DNA of 21,648 nt, taken from contig CAOKNI010000017.1 of NCBI GenBank assembly GCA_948470005.1, positions 1 to 21,648 of the forward strand, written 5' to 3'. This document shows positions 21,644-21,648 of the stretch, piece after piece (within the stretch, counting starts at the first letter, position 1; every line of letters begins with the position of its first letter). The translations under genes were made by a program, and so were the position numbers. The DNA comes from an uncultured Mycoplasmatota bacterium. Its GTDB lineage: Bacteria; Bacillota_I; Bacilli_A; RF39; UBA660. Below the pieces are notes generated by a model. It saw only the letters and a list, made by a program, of their open reading frames with translations. It was not told where the DNA came from and did no database searches.

Positions 21644-21648
21644 TTATT

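Noticed and set aside
1..21648. TGA read as tryptophan (Mycoplasma-type code)
   Set aside because: TGA ends truA and the 72-residue membrane protein exactly at operon junctions, and tryptophans in conserved positions are TGG.

Overview
The window is a low-GC (roughly 30%) bacterial chromosome segment that I read as Firmicutes/Bacilli. TGA is used as a stop and tryptophan is encoded by TGG, so it is not the Mycoplasma code. The gene content (L13/S9 operon behind truA; mnmE, mnmG, rsmG and a ParB/Noc-type gene close together) is the arrangement seen near oriC in Bacilli. The repertoire and the AT-rich, tightly packed layout suggest an uncultured gut Bacilli lineage of the RF39 kind, but that placement is an inference. 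There are no tRNA or rRNA genes, CRISPR arrays or insertion sequences.

Layout. 91-2390: a promoter drives two overlapping ORFs that look like decayed EcfA1/EcfA2 ABC ATPases with all catalytic motifs lost, then truA and a small helical protein. 2428-3446: a consensus promoter, a probable L13 leader RNA, rplM, rpsI and a strong terminator. 3536-4480: a DUF3800 gene followed by a free-standing structured non-coding RNA with its own perfect promoter and terminator; this is the most likely undescribed or poorly described system. 4557-6913: a beta-domain/YkgJ cysteine-cluster fusion, then a tandem pair resembling phytol kinase (VTE5/dolichol kinase) and phytyl-phosphate kinase (VTE6/DUF92), suggesting two-step phosphorylation of a prenyl alcohol. 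6917-10917: mnmE, a GNAT acetyltransferase, a small membrane protein and mnmG (tRNA wobble uridine modification), closed by a bidirectional terminator shared with a convergent 415-residue protein of unknown function.

12248-15438: rsmG, a hairpin-rich spacer, an Rpn/PD-(D/E)XK nuclease-type gene and a ParB-family gene with an unusually long acidic linker. 15460-16446: a TetR-type regulator with a candidate operator, convergent to a small membrane-anchored protein. 16515-18539: a PadR regulator that appears to start at AUU, behind a perfect palindromic operator, overlapping a HAAS/DUF1700 membrane protein. 18600-19568: a two-centre superoxide reductase, then a peptide-deformylase-like gene broken by a nonsense codon and a frameshift. 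19590-21577: a stand-alone ClpB/ClpC D1-like AAA+ protein lacking the pore-loop aromatic, overlapping a dehydrogenase of the diaminopentanoate dehydrogenase/DapB type.

Promoters recur with an extended -10 (TGnTATAAT), often with a poor -35. Ribosome binding sites are good and fix several starts downstream of the longest open frame (4586, 6974, 13247, 16887) or upstream of the first standard start codon (16571).
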